From: an uncultured Desulfovibrio sp.
Lineage (GTDB): Bacteria > Desulfobacterota > Desulfovibrionia > Desulfovibrionales > Desulfovibrionaceae
Length of the DNA stretch: 64,000 nucleotides
Assembly: GCA_934546745.1 (NCBI GenBank)
Contig: CAKTDV010000015.1
Coordinates: 7,740 to 71,739, forward strand
Direction of reading: 5' to 3'
Notes under the pieces: generated by a model
Database searches by the model: none
What the model was told of the DNA's origin: nothing
The model's input: the letters and a program-made list of their open reading frames with translations, nothing else
Shown here: in pieces, positions 50,353 through 59,763 of the stretch
Layout: each line of letters begins with the position of its first letter
How positions within the stretch are numbered: the stretch's first letter is position 1
Translations under genes and position numbers: made by a program

Positions 50353-51114
50353 ATGAAGCTCCTCATACCGCTGGCATCGCTCTGCTGTGTGGCCGTTCTT
50401 GCTTTTTTTTCACCGCCGCTCCATGCCGGAGAACGCTGGGGCTTCGATCTCGGCCTGGGCGGTTCCGTTACCTCCTCCGAATATAAAGACGTCTATGCCG
50501 CGGGAGCGACGCTCCCCCTGCTGGGGTACGAAGGCGATCGCTTCTATCTGCGCGGCATCAGCGGCGGCCTGCATCTGTTCAGGAACGACAGGCACGAAAT
50601 CAACGCGCAGCTTTCCTATCTTCCGCAGCGCTATCTGGCGAGCTGGAGCGGCGACGAGGCCATGAAACAGCTTGACGATCGGTATTCGTCCATGCTGGCG
50701 GGTCTCAATTACCGCTTCCTTTCGCCGTATGGCATCCTCCAGGCCACTGTTTCCGCCGACATCCTCGGCTACAGCAACGGTGTCATCGCGCGGGCCTCCT
50801 ACAGTTACCCGTTGACCCTGGGCCGCGTGACGCTCCTGCCCTCAGCTGGTCTCACCTGGACAAGTTGCGAATATAACAGGTATTACTACGGCATACAAAG
50901 CGATGAATCCCGCGCCAGCGGCCTTTCTGAATACCATCCCGGCAGCGCCCTGTCGCCCAATGCGGGCCTTGCCGCCCGCGTGAGCCTGAGTGAGAACTGG
51001 AGTCTCTTCGCCAACGGCAATCTTGAATTTCTCAATCAGGAAATCTACGATAGCCCCATGGTCGAAAACGCCGTCAAGCTTTCTCTCGGCGCGGGACTGC
51101 TCTACAGGTTCTAG
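50353..51114 (+). CDS. MipA/OmpV-family outer-membrane protein
   Basis: 253 residues. The signal peptide ends at HA-GE (MKLLIPLASLCCVAVLAFFSPPLHAGE). The mature part is beta-strand-rich with alternating aromatics (WGFDLGLGGSVTSSEYKD, LNYRFLSPYGILQATVSADILGYSNG) and ends in LSLGAGLLYRF, an outer-membrane barrel terminus with C-terminal phenylalanine. The MipA/OmpV family forms eight- to ten-stranded barrels. ATG at 50353 is used because GAAGGAA precedes it; the longer frame is not supported. Promoter not identified. Confidence 0.8.
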   Translation: MKLLIPLASLCCVAVLAFFSPPLHAGERWGFDLGLGGSVTSSEYKDVYAAGATLPLLGYEGDRFYLRGISGGLHLFRNDRHEINAQLSYLPQRYLASWSGDEAMKQLDDRYSSMLAGLNYRFLSPYGILQATVSADILGYSNGVIARASYSYPLTLGRVTLLPSAGLTWTSCEYNRYYYGIQSDESRASGLSEYHPGSALSPNAGLAARVSLSENWSLFANGNLEFLNQEIYDSPMVENAVKLSLGAGLLYRF

Positions 51115-51159
51115 AACGGTTTCCCGTTGTCAACGTTACCGCTTTGAAGGAATCCGCCT

Positions 51160-51705
51160 ATGAAAAGCCTTCCGCTTCTCTGTCTGCTCCTGTTTCTCTG
51201 CCTCGCCGCGCCGGGCATCTCCTCCGGAAAGGATGCCGCCCGGCAGACGTCCGCGGAACAGCCCGTCCCGGCCAGGGTCTTTGAACGCTTCAGCGCCGTC
51301 CTGCCGCGGGGCTGGACCGGCGAGGATCAATCCGGCTTCAGCACAGGCAGGAAAGAGGAATATATGCTCTCCCTTGGCAAGAAAGGCGAAAAGACCATTG
51401 AGGCGCAGTTGACCGTCTTCATTTTGCCCAATGAAAAAAAACAAAGCGCCAGAGACATCGCCGGACAGCTTGCGCAATTCCAGGATCACACAAGCGCCGT
51501 TGCCGAAAAGGACGGCTTCTGGAGCTTCTCCGGCGAACCGCGCAGCAAGATTTCCCGCGGAGAAGCGTTGACCCGCGTGCGCGCCAATGCCGATCTCATG
51601 CTTGTCATCGTCAGCCAGGATCCCCGAAAACTCGGCGCGGAAAAAATTTTCCAGAGCCTTGTCCCTTTGACCCCCGACGCCATACGGTTGTTTGAACGTC
51701 GCTGA
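51160..51705 (+). CDS. Exported protein of unknown function
   Basis: 181 residues. The N-terminus is a signal peptide (MKSLPLLCLLLFLCLAAPGISSG). The mature part begins with a polar linker, then FERFSAVLPRGWTGEDQSGF, EYMLSLGKKGEKTIEAQLTVFILPNE and IVSQDPRKLGAEKIFQSLV. It resembles small periplasmic proteins with a PsbP/DcrB-like fold, but I do not assign a family. TTTGAAGGAATCC gives a ribosome site. It lies 45 bases after the MipA-like gene and is probably co-transcribed. Confidence 0.7.
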   Translation: MKSLPLLCLLLFLCLAAPGISSGKDAARQTSAEQPVPARVFERFSAVLPRGWTGEDQSGFSTGRKEEYMLSLGKKGEKTIEAQLTVFILPNEKKQSARDIAGQLAQFQDHTSAVAEKDGFWSFSGEPRSKISRGEALTRVRANADLMLVIVSQDPRKLGAEKIFQSLVPLTPDAIRLFERR

Positions 51706-51847
51706 ACTCCCTTTCCCTTCCCGCCTCCGCACGGCAACGGTGGCCGCCTCAGGCGCGCCATCACACCCTCAGAAAACGCGCCTCTGAAAAACGTCCGAGG
51801 ACTTCCCGCCCCGGTCGTAGCGCTCCCCATCCGCATCAGGAGAAGAC

Positions 51848-54451
51848 ATGTCTACGCCAGCATGGTTCGACAGAGATACCTATCTGCAAAATAAGCTGAT
51901 TCAACTGCAACAGAGCGATCCCGCGGGCGCATGGACCGCCACGAAGATGTATGAGGCCTTTTCCGCCGCCGGTTTCAACACCTCGCGGGCCGACGACATA
52001 TTCCGCCATTTTCAGGAATACGGCAACGCGGAAAACATCAGTCCCAACGGCTGGTTCGACGTTGCCTGGTACAAGGCATCCAAGCTGGCCCAGATGCAGC
52101 GGGAAAATTCTGGCTACACCGCCGCGCAACTGGAACAGGCCTTTGCGGACGCCAACCTCAGCTACTGGGATCATTACGGAGCCTACGGCGCGGCGGAAGG
52201 CGTGGATCCCTCCGCCTACTTCAGCACGGCCGCCTACATGCAGGCCAAGCTGCAACAGATGCGTGTGGGCGATCCCGCGTACACGCTTACGCAACTGCAG
52301 GATGCCCTGCGCCTCGCCGGACTCAACCCCATTGAGCATTATGTGCTGTTTGGCCGCTACGAGCTGCTCAACTACACGCCGGATCCGGCTCCCCTCCCGG
52401 AAATACCGGACGTCACCGGACAGACGTTTATCCTGACACCCTCGCAGGATACGTTCGTGGGCGGTGATGCGAACGATCTGTTCCACGCCCAGGCCGGAAC
52501 ACTGCAATCGCGGGATCTGCTGGACGGCGGCGAGGGTAACGATACCCTGAAAGCCGAGCTCAGCGCGGCCAATACCGACACGCCCCTGAATCCCACACTC
52601 CGCGATGTGGAAAATCTGCTGTTCACCGTAAACAGCGCCAACGGCAGCGCGGACGTTTCCCTTGAAAACGTTTCTCTGACGGACGGCCGCCAGCTGATTG
52701 CCGGTTCCGTCTCCGGTACCGGCAATCTCACCCTCTCCAGCATCAATCACGCCTCCACCCAGACCACGCTTCTTTTCCGCGACGCCATGCCCGGCATGAC
52801 GCTGAACGCCACCTTTGCCGATACGGCGCTGAAAACAGAGGACATCAGCACCGGCGGAAGTCTGGTACTCCGTCTTGTTGACACCCACGGTGCGCTTTCC
52901 GGGCAGCCGCTCCTGCAGAACCCCTTTACGGGCGTCACCTTCACCCATACGGACAATGGGCAGGCAGAAACCGTGAGGCTGTATTTTGGCACGATCAGCG
53001 GCCCCAACGCCAGCTATCAGAATTTGCTCGACGCCATCAACGGGGCGCTTTCCACCTTCGGCTATACCGATATCACCGCAAAACTGGGCGATACCTTCCG
53101 GACGACGGATTCCGCGACCGGAGCCGCCGTCTCCGGCCGGGAAATCATTCTGACGGCGGCATCCGGCGATATTCAGGGCAATACCTGGCTCACCGCGGGA
53201 GGCATTCCCAGCGGCAACACATGCTGGACGGAAATGGAGAGCCTCGCCGGAGAGGTCTACCCCGGCCTGATCAGCACCTCCATCGCGCTGGACGGCGCGG
53301 GACGCATGGACTGGAATGCCCTGGAGGACATTCCCGGCAACAGCCAGCTCTTCGGCGGCAGCGCGGGGCCTGTGTCCGTGGCTGGAATGCAGAAGTACAA
53401 CATCACCGTCGATCAGGGTTCCTGGGTGTCCCGTCTGGAGGCGGGCAACGCCTCGCTGTACGCCGTTTCCGTCTCCAACGCGGATCTTGATGGCGACGGG
53501 ATCATCGGTTCCGGCGATGCCGACAAGGGGAATCTCATTCTCGGTGACAGCGCCCATTACGGTATGGAGGATGTCCGTATCTTTGACGCCTCGGCCATGA
53601 CAGGCAAAGCCTTTGTGAATGCCTCCGTCACCGGTCAGGCTTCCCTCAGCGAAACCAACGCCGTCCGTTATTCCTTCGGCGGCAACAACGACACGCTGCA
53701 TCTGACACTGGACGGGCAGACGGCCTCCGCGGAAGATTTCTCCCTGAAAATAGACATGGGCGCGGGCGCGGACACCCTGCTCCTGACCCTGACGTCGGCG
53801 GCAACGGCAACGCTGGGGCGTGCCCTGACCGGCATTGAGAACGTCCGCATCGCCGCGCCTTCCGGCGATGCGGTTACGGCGCTTTCCCTGACGGCCGATA
53901 CGGCCCTGCAATCCCTGACCGCCGGTGATGGCGTCAGCCTGAATCTCGACGCCTCAGAGGCGGCGTCCCTGCGGCAGGTCGTCCTCTCCTCTTCCGCCAC
54001 GGAAGATACGTTGACACTTGGGCGAAATACGTCTTCCACCATCAACCTGCACAATTTCTCGGCAGATGATGACACACTCAATATCGCGGCCAACGCCTTT
54101 GCCGGCGTCGATCTGACGTCCCAGAAAGAACGCTTCGATAATTGGGATGTCCTCAGCGGAACAGGTACGACGCTCCTTGACAACAGCATCTGTTTTCTTT
54201 CCGGAAACGATTTTTCCACACTGCAAATTGGCTCCTACGGCACGGCCGGAACCATCGGCGTCGCCGCGGGCGCGTCCGCCGTCCTTGTCCTCAACGAGGC
54301 GGCCAACGGCGGTTCTCTCAGGTTTTATGTGCTCAATGGCGATACGTACACAACCACCGCCGCCCTGTCCGAGGCGGATCCTGTCATGACCGTCACCGGC
54401 GTGGGATCCGGTGCTCTGACTGATGCGACCGTCACCATCAATGGTGTCTAG
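51848..54451 (+). CDS. Large secreted repeat protein, S-layer/RTX-like
   Basis: 867 residues, acidic, no signal peptide. Three N-terminal repeats of about 50 residues each start W/YF-D/S (WFDRDTYLQNKLIQLQQ, WFDVAWYKASKLAQMQR, YFSTAAYMQAKLQQMR) and contain a shared L-x-x-AF/AL and H-[FY]xx[FY]G element. This domain occurs at the start of surface or S-layer-like proteins. A hinge leads to TFVGGDANDLFHAQAGTLQSRDLLDGGEGNDTLKAEL, one or two RTX-like nonapeptide motifs (GGEGNDTL) that bind calcium. A long beta-rich body follows with DADLDGDG-like SNADLDGDGIIGSGDADKG. The absence of a Sec signal and the GGxGxD motifs suggest type I secretion; the transporter is not in the window. Confidence 0.7.
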   Translation: MSTPAWFDRDTYLQNKLIQLQQSDPAGAWTATKMYEAFSAAGFNTSRADDIFRHFQEYGNAENISPNGWFDVAWYKASKLAQMQRENSGYTAAQLEQAFADANLSYWDHYGAYGAAEGVDPSAYFSTAAYMQAKLQQMRVGDPAYTLTQLQDALRLAGLNPIEHYVLFGRYELLNYTPDPAPLPEIPDVTGQTFILTPSQDTFVGGDANDLFHAQAGTLQSRDLLDGGEGNDTLKAELSAANTDTPLNPTLRDVENLLFTVNSANGSADVSLENVSLTDGRQLIAGSVSGTGNLTLSSINHASTQTTLLFRDAMPGMTLNATFADTALKTEDISTGGSLVLRLVDTHGALSGQPLLQNPFTGVTFTHTDNGQAETVRLYFGTISGPNASYQNLLDAINGALSTFGYTDITAKLGDTFRTTDSATGAAVSGREIILTAASGDIQGNTWLTAGGIPSGNTCWTEMESLAGEVYPGLISTSIALDGAGRMDWNALEDIPGNSQLFGGSAGPVSVAGMQKYNITVDQGSWVSRLEAGNASLYAVSVSNADLDGDGIIGSGDADKGNLILGDSAHYGMEDVRIFDASAMTGKAFVNASVTGQASLSETNAVRYSFGGNNDTLHLTLDGQTASAEDFSLKIDMGAGADTLLLTLTSAATATLGRALTGIENVRIAAPSGDAVTALSLTADTALQSLTAGDGVSLNLDASEAASLRQVVLSSSATEDTLTLGRNTSSTINLHNFSADDDTLNIAANAFAGVDLTSQKERFDNWDVLSGTGTTLLDNSICFLSGNDFSTLQIGSYGTAGTIGVAAGASAVLVLNEAANGGSLRFYVLNGDTYTTTAALSEADPVMTVTGVGSGALTDATVTINGV

Positions 54452-54515
54452 AGCGGACTCTTGTGTCCTGGAACAGGGAAAAACAACATTTTTTCCACAA
54501 TGCGCGGGCAGCGTG

Positions 54516-55826
54516 CTAGCCGAAGGCGGCCAGCACGCGCCCCTGCTTGAGAGATACCCGGCCAAGAGGCAGATCGCGCCACCACAGGGCGGCTTCCGTG
54601 CCCGCGAGCCCGGTATGTCTGCTCTGGCCCGTGAGCAGGGCCTCAATCTCACACACATCCTCAAGCACAAGGGCCGCCTCTCCGGCGGGGGCGTTGCCGT
54701 CCGATCCGGGCAGACAAAGCCGCAGTCGCGGGGCGGGCACAAATCCGCGTTTGCCCAGGCGGCCGAGCAGGCCCCCCTGCCAGCGGCAGGCCGGGGGGAT
54801 GCCTTCGGCCTGTCGCGGCACAAAGCGCACCTGCTCCCCAAACAGCATGATGTCGCCGGGCGGCAGCAAGCCGGGATCAAAACAGGGCCCCAGCAAACGC
54901 TCGCGGGCAACGTGTCGCCCGGCGGTATGCCAGCCGGACGCGCGCGCGCTTTCCTCCGAGCCTTCTCCGGCGGGCATTGTGGCCGTGTCCTTGGTAAACA
55001 GCGCCACATAGAAGCCCTGCGCGCCGGATTTTTCCCCGTCCACACGCAAGGTGCCCTCGCCGCCGGGGCGGCGTTGCCACACAAAGCCTTCAAAAGGGGA
55101 GATGGGGACGCGCCGCAGCCCCAGCGTATCCTCGGCGTAGCGTACCTGCGCCTCATTTTCCTCGTCGTTGGTCGTGCAGGTGGAGTAGACCAGCCTCCCC
55201 CCAGGGCGTAACAGCCGGGCGGCACGGGCCAGCAGCAGCTGTTGCAGCCCTGTCAGCGTCTTCACTTTGTCCCCCTGCCAGAGGGTCAGTACCCGTGGGT
55301 TTTTTCCCGCCGTTCCCCAGCCGGAACAGGGCGGATCAAGCAGAATCCAGTCCCAGCTTTCTGGCGTGAGCGGCAGGGCCTGTCCCTCATACGAACAGGT
55401 TGCGGCATGAGGCCAGTTGCACGTATGAAGGTTGGCGCGCAGCGTCGCCAGCCTGGCGCTGGAAGGCTCATTGCCGAGGACGAAGCCTTCTGTTCCCACC
55501 AGCTGGGCAAGAAAGCCCGTCTTGCTGCCGGGGCTGGCGCACATATCCAGTACGGCCGCCCCCGTCGAGGGCGCAAGCGCCAGCGGCGGCAACATGGAGG
55601 AACGATCCTGGATGTAGATATAGCCGAAAAAGGCGGCCAGCGACGCGCCAAGCGGGCGTGGTTCCACACAGAGACGGCGGCACCACAGGGAGAAGGGCTC
55701 CGGTTCAAACGCATAGCCCTGGGCGCGCAGCAGGGCCTCCACCCGCGGAATGCGGTGGGCGGGACATACCAGACGGAAGGATCGCCCGGCGGGGGCGACG
55801 GGAAAAGCGCTGTTCTCACATGTCAT
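54516..55826 (-). CDS. Ribosomal RNA cytosine-C5 methyltransferase, RsmF/NOL1-NOP2 type
   Basis: 436 residues. SAM motif I is VLDMCASPGSKTGFLAQLVG, motif IV is DPPCSGWGTAGKNPR and motif VI is VYSTCTTNDEENEAQVRYA. The two catalytic cysteines are both present. A C-terminal extension of about 130 residues after FEGFVWQRRPGGEGTL fits the RsmF (YebU) RNA-binding part. It methylates a cytosine in 16S rRNA, in E. coli C1407. No good ribosome site. It is convergent with the large secreted protein gene. Confidence 0.88.
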   Translation of the reverse strand: MTCENSAFPVAPAGRSFRLVCPAHRIPRVEALLRAQGYAFEPEPFSLWCRRLCVEPRPLGASLAAFFGYIYIQDRSSMLPPLALAPSTGAAVLDMCASPGSKTGFLAQLVGTEGFVLGNEPSSARLATLRANLHTCNWPHAATCSYEGQALPLTPESWDWILLDPPCSGWGTAGKNPRVLTLWQGDKVKTLTGLQQLLLARAARLLRPGGRLVYSTCTTNDEENEAQVRYAEDTLGLRRVPISPFEGFVWQRRPGGEGTLRVDGEKSGAQGFYVALFTKDTATMPAGEGSEESARASGWHTAGRHVARERLLGPCFDPGLLPPGDIMLFGEQVRFVPRQAEGIPPACRWQGGLLGRLGKRGFVPAPRLRLCLPGSDGNAPAGEAALVLEDVCEIEALLTGQSRHTGLAGTEAALWWRDLPLGRVSLKQGRVLAAFG

Positions 55827-55975
55827 GCCCTGTGCATAGCCGCAAGCGCGGCAGGCCGCAAGCCCCGCGAAAGTTGCGCGGGGCGGGAAGTGTCGCTATA
55901 GTGCGGAAGCGTCCCTCTCCGCCACGCCGCAGGGACGAGCCAAAGGAAAAAACGGGGACGTTCAATCCGCAACAT

Positions 55976-56016
55976 GTTTCCCCCTGCAAGGGGGTCAAAC
56001 TGAAAAGGAATTTTTG
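55976..56016 (+). promoter_or_regulatory. Leader element copy C upstream of the FG-GAP gene
   Basis: GTTTCCCCC TGCAA GGGGG TCAAAC hairpin (arms extended by GTTT/AAAC), then TGAAAAGGAATTTTTG and ATGA. The shape, spacing and start region match copies A and B, though the middle segment is less conserved. Confidence 0.5.
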
Positions 56017-57663
56017 ATGAAAGGAACAATGCGACTGACCGTTGCGGTATGCTTCATGCTGTTTCTGGCATTGCAGGCCGGCGCGGCCCAGGCGGCCAAG
56101 AGCTTTGTGGTGCTGCCGTTTCAGGTAAACGCGCCGCAGAGCTACGCCTATCTTGGCAAGGCGCTGCCAGCGACCCTGCAGGCCAAACTGACCCGTCCCG
56201 GCCAGACGGAAGGGCGTGTGGGTTCCACCGTGGCCACCTCTTCCGCCCAGGCCCGTGGTCAGCTGGGCGGCGCGGACTATGCCATCTGGGGATCCATCGC
56301 CGTCACCGGCACGGAATGCACCGTCACTCTCAACAGCGTGGACAAGAGCGGCAAAACCTGGAGCAAGAGCCAGTCCGCCCAGGTAAGTATGCTCACGGGG
56401 ATCATTTCCAGTCTCAGCGGCGCCCTGGGCGAGGAAGTCCTTGGCATCGGTGGCGCTTCCCGGACGGCGGCGCGCGGCAGCGACATCATCATGAATGAAA
56501 CGGGCAACAGGCAGTCCCAGACCTACCTGAATCCGCAGTTCCGCTATCAGGGCGCCAGCGAATCCGACGGCTCCCGCCTGCGCACCCAGCGCATCAAGGA
56601 AAAGATGGTGGATATGGCCGTAGGCGACTTCAACGGCGACGGAAAGAACGAAGTGGCCGTTCTCACGGATCATGAGCTCATGATCTTCACGTGGAATGAT
56701 CGCAATGGGCTCCAGCCTCTGGGAAAGATGCGCCTGCCAAGCTCCAACGACAGCTATTCCATGCGCGCCATGGATCTGAACCGCGACCGCGCGGACGATC
56801 TCGTGGTCGCCACCTTTGATCCGGACAACAACCGCCCCTACACGTACTTCATCAGCTTCAAGGGCAACAAGTTCAAGGAAATTGCCGAACGCGCGGCCTA
56901 TTTCGCCAGCGTCATGCGCCTTCCTCCCAGCTATGCTCCCACGCTGGTAGGCCAGCGCTGGGACTCCATCAAACTCTTTGCCCCCGGCGTCCATGTCATG
57001 ATCAAAAAGGGCAATGCCTACGAGCTGGGGGGGCGCATCTCGCTGCCTTCGGGAGCCACGGTCTTCAACTGCGTCTGGATACCGTCGAGCCGCCGCAATC
57101 CCAGCGAACAGCTCATCATGCTGACTGACGACGAAAAGCTGAAAGTCTTTCAGGGCGCGGGCCAGAGCCTGATCCACACCACCATGGAACGCTATTCCGG
57201 TTCTTCCACAGGCATGGATTTCTACAAGAGCATGCCCGGCCTCGGTGTGAACAAGACCTACCAGCTCCCCAGCAAATTTTTTGCGCCCATGCGCCTCATC
57301 GTGGCCGACATCGGTCATACCGGCGAGTATACGCTGCTTATCAACAAGCCCATTTCCACGGCGGCCCAGCTCTTTGACCGCTACCGCTACTTCCCGCAGG
57401 GCGAAGTCCACGCCCTCTACTGGGACGGCGTGGGCCTCGGTCTCAAGTGGAAGACACGGCGCATCCGCGGATCCGTGGCGGAAATCGATCTCGCCGATGT
57501 CAACAACGACGGCGTGCTTGATCTTGTCGTAGGCATCAACACCTCCACAGATCTGGGCATCGGCAGCCGCCAGAGCATGATCACGGCCTATCCGCTGGAT
57601 CTCTCCCGGACAGATCCCAATACGCCGGCGGATCTGAGCGACTTCGAAGTCAATCCAAACTAG
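56017..57663 (+). CDS. Exported protein with FG-GAP/VCBS-type repeats
   Basis: 548 residues. Signal peptide ends near AQA-AK (MKGTMRLTVAVCFMLFLALQAGAAQA). Residues 28-140 (SFVVLPFQVNAPQSYAYLGKALPATLQAKL, GGADYAIWGSIAVTGTECTVTLN) look like a TolB-type or FlgO-like N-terminal domain. From about 205 on, FG-GAP/VCBS units appear with calcium-type loops: VGDFNGDGKNEVAVLTDHELMIF, MDLNRDRADDLVVATFDPDNNR and IDLADVNNDGVLDLVVGINT. These form a beta-propeller used in binding. ATG at 56017 has AAGGAA upstream. A hairpin follows. The function is unknown. Confidence 0.78.
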   Translation: MKGTMRLTVAVCFMLFLALQAGAAQAAKSFVVLPFQVNAPQSYAYLGKALPATLQAKLTRPGQTEGRVGSTVATSSAQARGQLGGADYAIWGSIAVTGTECTVTLNSVDKSGKTWSKSQSAQVSMLTGIISSLSGALGEEVLGIGGASRTAARGSDIIMNETGNRQSQTYLNPQFRYQGASESDGSRLRTQRIKEKMVDMAVGDFNGDGKNEVAVLTDHELMIFTWNDRNGLQPLGKMRLPSSNDSYSMRAMDLNRDRADDLVVATFDPDNNRPYTYFISFKGNKFKEIAERAAYFASVMRLPPSYAPTLVGQRWDSIKLFAPGVHVMIKKGNAYELGGRISLPSGATVFNCVWIPSSRRNPSEQLIMLTDDEKLKVFQGAGQSLIHTTMERYSGSSTGMDFYKSMPGLGVNKTYQLPSKFFAPMRLIVADIGHTGEYTLLINKPISTAAQLFDRYRYFPQGEVHALYWDGVGLGLKWKTRRIRGSVAEIDLADVNNDGVLDLVVGINTSTDLGIGSRQSMITAYPLDLSRTDPNTPADLSDFEVNPN

Positions 57664-57696
57664 TCTCGGGACGCGCGAAAACGCCGCGTCCATAAA

Positions 57697-57745
57697 AAGC
57701 GGCGGCGCTCCGGCATGAGCCCATGCGCCGCCGCGCCGTTTCCCC
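57697..57745 (+). terminator. Hairpin after the FG-GAP gene
   Basis: GCGGCGGCGC and GCGCCGCCGC pair across a 17-base loop, followed by CGTTTCCCCTTTT. Confidence 0.55.
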
Positions 57746-57788
57746 TTTTAGCCGCGTGAAAAATTCCGCGCCCCTGTATGGAGGCTGT

Positions 57789-59072
57789 ATGCGCGTTCTG
57801 GTCATCGGTTCCGGCGGACGTGAACACGCCCTTGTCTGGAAGCTGAAGCAAAGCCCTCTTGTGGACGAAATCTACGCAGCCCCCGGCAACGGCGGCACGG
57901 CACGGGAAGGGGCCGTCAATATCAATATCGGGCCCGATGATATAGACGGGCTCGTCACCTTCGCCCGGCGCGAGGACATCGGTCTTGTTGTTCCCGGCCC
58001 GGAACTGACCCTGACGCTCGGCATTACCGACGCCATGAAGGACGCGGGCATTCCCTGTTTTGGCCCTGACGCCTATTGCGCCCGCCTTGAGGGGAGCAAG
58101 GCCTTTGCCAAAGATGTCATGCGGCGGGCGGGCGTACCCACGGCGGCGTGCGCTGTTTTTGACGATCTTGACGCCGCCCGTGCCCATGTGCTGGCATCGG
58201 GCGCGCCGCTGGTCGTCAAGGCTGACGGTCTGGCCGCGGGCAAGGGGGTTGTCGTAGCCCGGAGTACGGAAGAAGCGATCGCGGCCCTCGAAGACATCAT
58301 GGGCCGCAAGACCTTTGGCGCGGCAGGCTCCCGGGTCGTCATCGAGGAATGCCTTGCCGGCGAGGAAGCCTCTTTCCTCTGTCTCTGCGACGGTGTGCGC
58401 GCCGTGCCCCTGCCCTCAGCGCAGGATCACAAAGCCGTTTACGACGGCGACAGAGGGCCCAACACTGGCGGCATGGGCGCGTACAGCCCCGCACCCATCC
58501 TGCCCGATGACGATGCCGAACGCATGGCTGATCTCGTGGCCCGCCCCATTCTGCGTGAACTCGCCAGGGACGGACACCCCTTTGTCGGCGTGCTGTATGC
58601 CGGTCTGATGATGACAGGCGACGGCCCCAGGGTTCTGGAGTACAATACCCGCTTCGGCGATCCGGAATGTCAGCCTCTGTTGATGCGCCTTGACAGCGAC
58701 CTCGTGGAAATCATACAGGCGGCCCTGAGCGGCGATCTTTCCGCCGTTCCCGTGCGCCAGAAGGACGAAAGCGCCCTCGGCGTCGTCATCTGCGCCAAGG
58801 GCTATCCCCAGTCCTATCCCAAGGGGATGGTCATCGAAGGCCTGGAAGATGCCGAGGCCGGCGGCGTCAAGGTCTTCCACAGCGGCACCGTTGTGGAAAA
58901 CGGCGTCTGCAGGGCCAATGGCGGTCGCGTCCTCTGTGTCACCGCCCTTGGTAACGATCTTGGGGACGCCCAGGAAAAAGCCTATGCGGCTGTGGCAAAA
59001 ATCCGCATGGCCGACGCGTTCCATCGTTCAGACATTGGGAACAAGGGCATCCGCCGCCTGCGGCAGAGGTAA
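57789..59072 (+). CDS. purD: Phosphoribosylamine-glycine ligase
   Basis: 427 residues. N-domain VLVIGSGGREHALVWKLKQ, the ATP-grasp region with VVKADGLAAGKGVVVARS, PSAQDHKAVYDGDRGPNTGGMGAYSP, LYAGLMMTGDGPRVLEYNTRFGDPECQ and the C-domain SGTVVENG. It joins phosphoribosylamine and glycine with ATP in purine synthesis. ATG at 57789 is supported by GGAGGC; a longer frame is not. purE follows 100 bases later. Confidence 0.96.
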   Translation: MRVLVIGSGGREHALVWKLKQSPLVDEIYAAPGNGGTAREGAVNINIGPDDIDGLVTFARREDIGLVVPGPELTLTLGITDAMKDAGIPCFGPDAYCARLEGSKAFAKDVMRRAGVPTAACAVFDDLDAARAHVLASGAPLVVKADGLAAGKGVVVARSTEEAIAALEDIMGRKTFGAAGSRVVIEECLAGEEASFLCLCDGVRAVPLPSAQDHKAVYDGDRGPNTGGMGAYSPAPILPDDDAERMADLVARPILRELARDGHPFVGVLYAGLMMTGDGPRVLEYNTRFGDPECQPLLMRLDSDLVEIIQAALSGDLSAVPVRQKDESALGVVICAKGYPQSYPKGMVIEGLEDAEAGGVKVFHSGTVVENGVCRANGGRVLCVTALGNDLGDAQEKAYAAVAKIRMADAFHRSDIGNKGIRRLRQR

Positions 59073-59174
59073 GGAAAAACGCTTTTCCCGTCCGGTTTTT
59101 GGAAAAAACAACGTGTGCCTGGGCCTTTTTCACCCTGACACGCTCCGCATTCTCTTGACATACGAGGATTGTTC

Positions 59175-59669
59175 ATGGCTCATGTCGTCATCATGATGGG
59201 TTCAAAATCCGATGAGGAAAAAGTCGCGCCCTGCGCCGGTATTCTGAAGCGGCTCGGTATCAGCTATGTCTTCACCGTCAGTTCCGCCCACCGCACTCCT
59301 GAACGCACCGAGCGCATCGTCAGGGAAGAGGAAGCCAAAGGCGCCGAGGTCTTCATCTGCGCGGCGGGCATGGCCGCGCATCTTGCCGGAGCCGTCGCGG
59401 CCCGAACCATCAAACCTGTCATCGGCATTCCTGTTTCCGGCGGTGTCATGGGCGGCCTCGACGCCCTGCTCTCCACCGTCCAGATGCCCCCTGGATTCCC
59501 CGTGGGCACCGTGGCCCTGGACAAGGCCGGCGCGCGCAACGCCGCCTGGATGGCCGCCCAGATACTGGCCCTGCGGGATCCCGATCTGGCCAGCCGCATT
59601 CACGCCGCGCGCGGCGCCATGCGGGATGATGTGGAAAAGGCCGCCGCCGAGATTGAGGCCGCACGGTAA
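59175..59669 (+). CDS. purE: N5-carboxyaminoimidazole ribonucleotide mutase
   Basis: 164 residues. GSKSDEEKVAPCAGILKRLG, VSSAHRTPERTERIV, ICAAGMAAHLAGAVAARTIKPVIGIPV, MGGLDALLSTVQMPPGFPVGTVAL and AAWMAAQIL form the class I PurE fold. The active-site SSAHRTP loop, with its catalytic histidine, is complete. Class I enzymes usually need PurK, which is not seen here. GAGG precedes ATG at 59175; a TTG two codons upstream is less likely. The gap to purD holds no strong terminator, so the two may share a transcript. Confidence 0.94.
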   Translation: MAHVVIMMGSKSDEEKVAPCAGILKRLGISYVFTVSSAHRTPERTERIVREEEAKGAEVFICAAGMAAHLAGAVAARTIKPVIGIPVSGGVMGGLDALLSTVQMPPGFPVGTVALDKAGARNAAWMAAQILALRDPDLASRIHAARGAMRDDVEKAAAEIEAAR

Positions 59670-59680
59670 TCCCCTGTTTT

Positions 59681-59717
59681 GAGGAGGAAATGTTTGTTAC
59701 GAAAACCTTTCCTCCTC
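59681..59717 (+). terminator. Hairpin after purE
   Basis: GAGGAGGAAA pairs with TTTCCTCCTC across a 17-base loop. There is no T tract. Confidence 0.55.
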
Positions 59718-59763
59718 GACCTCTTTCCAGTTTTTTCCCCGTACTTCCAGGCAGACGTGCGCC

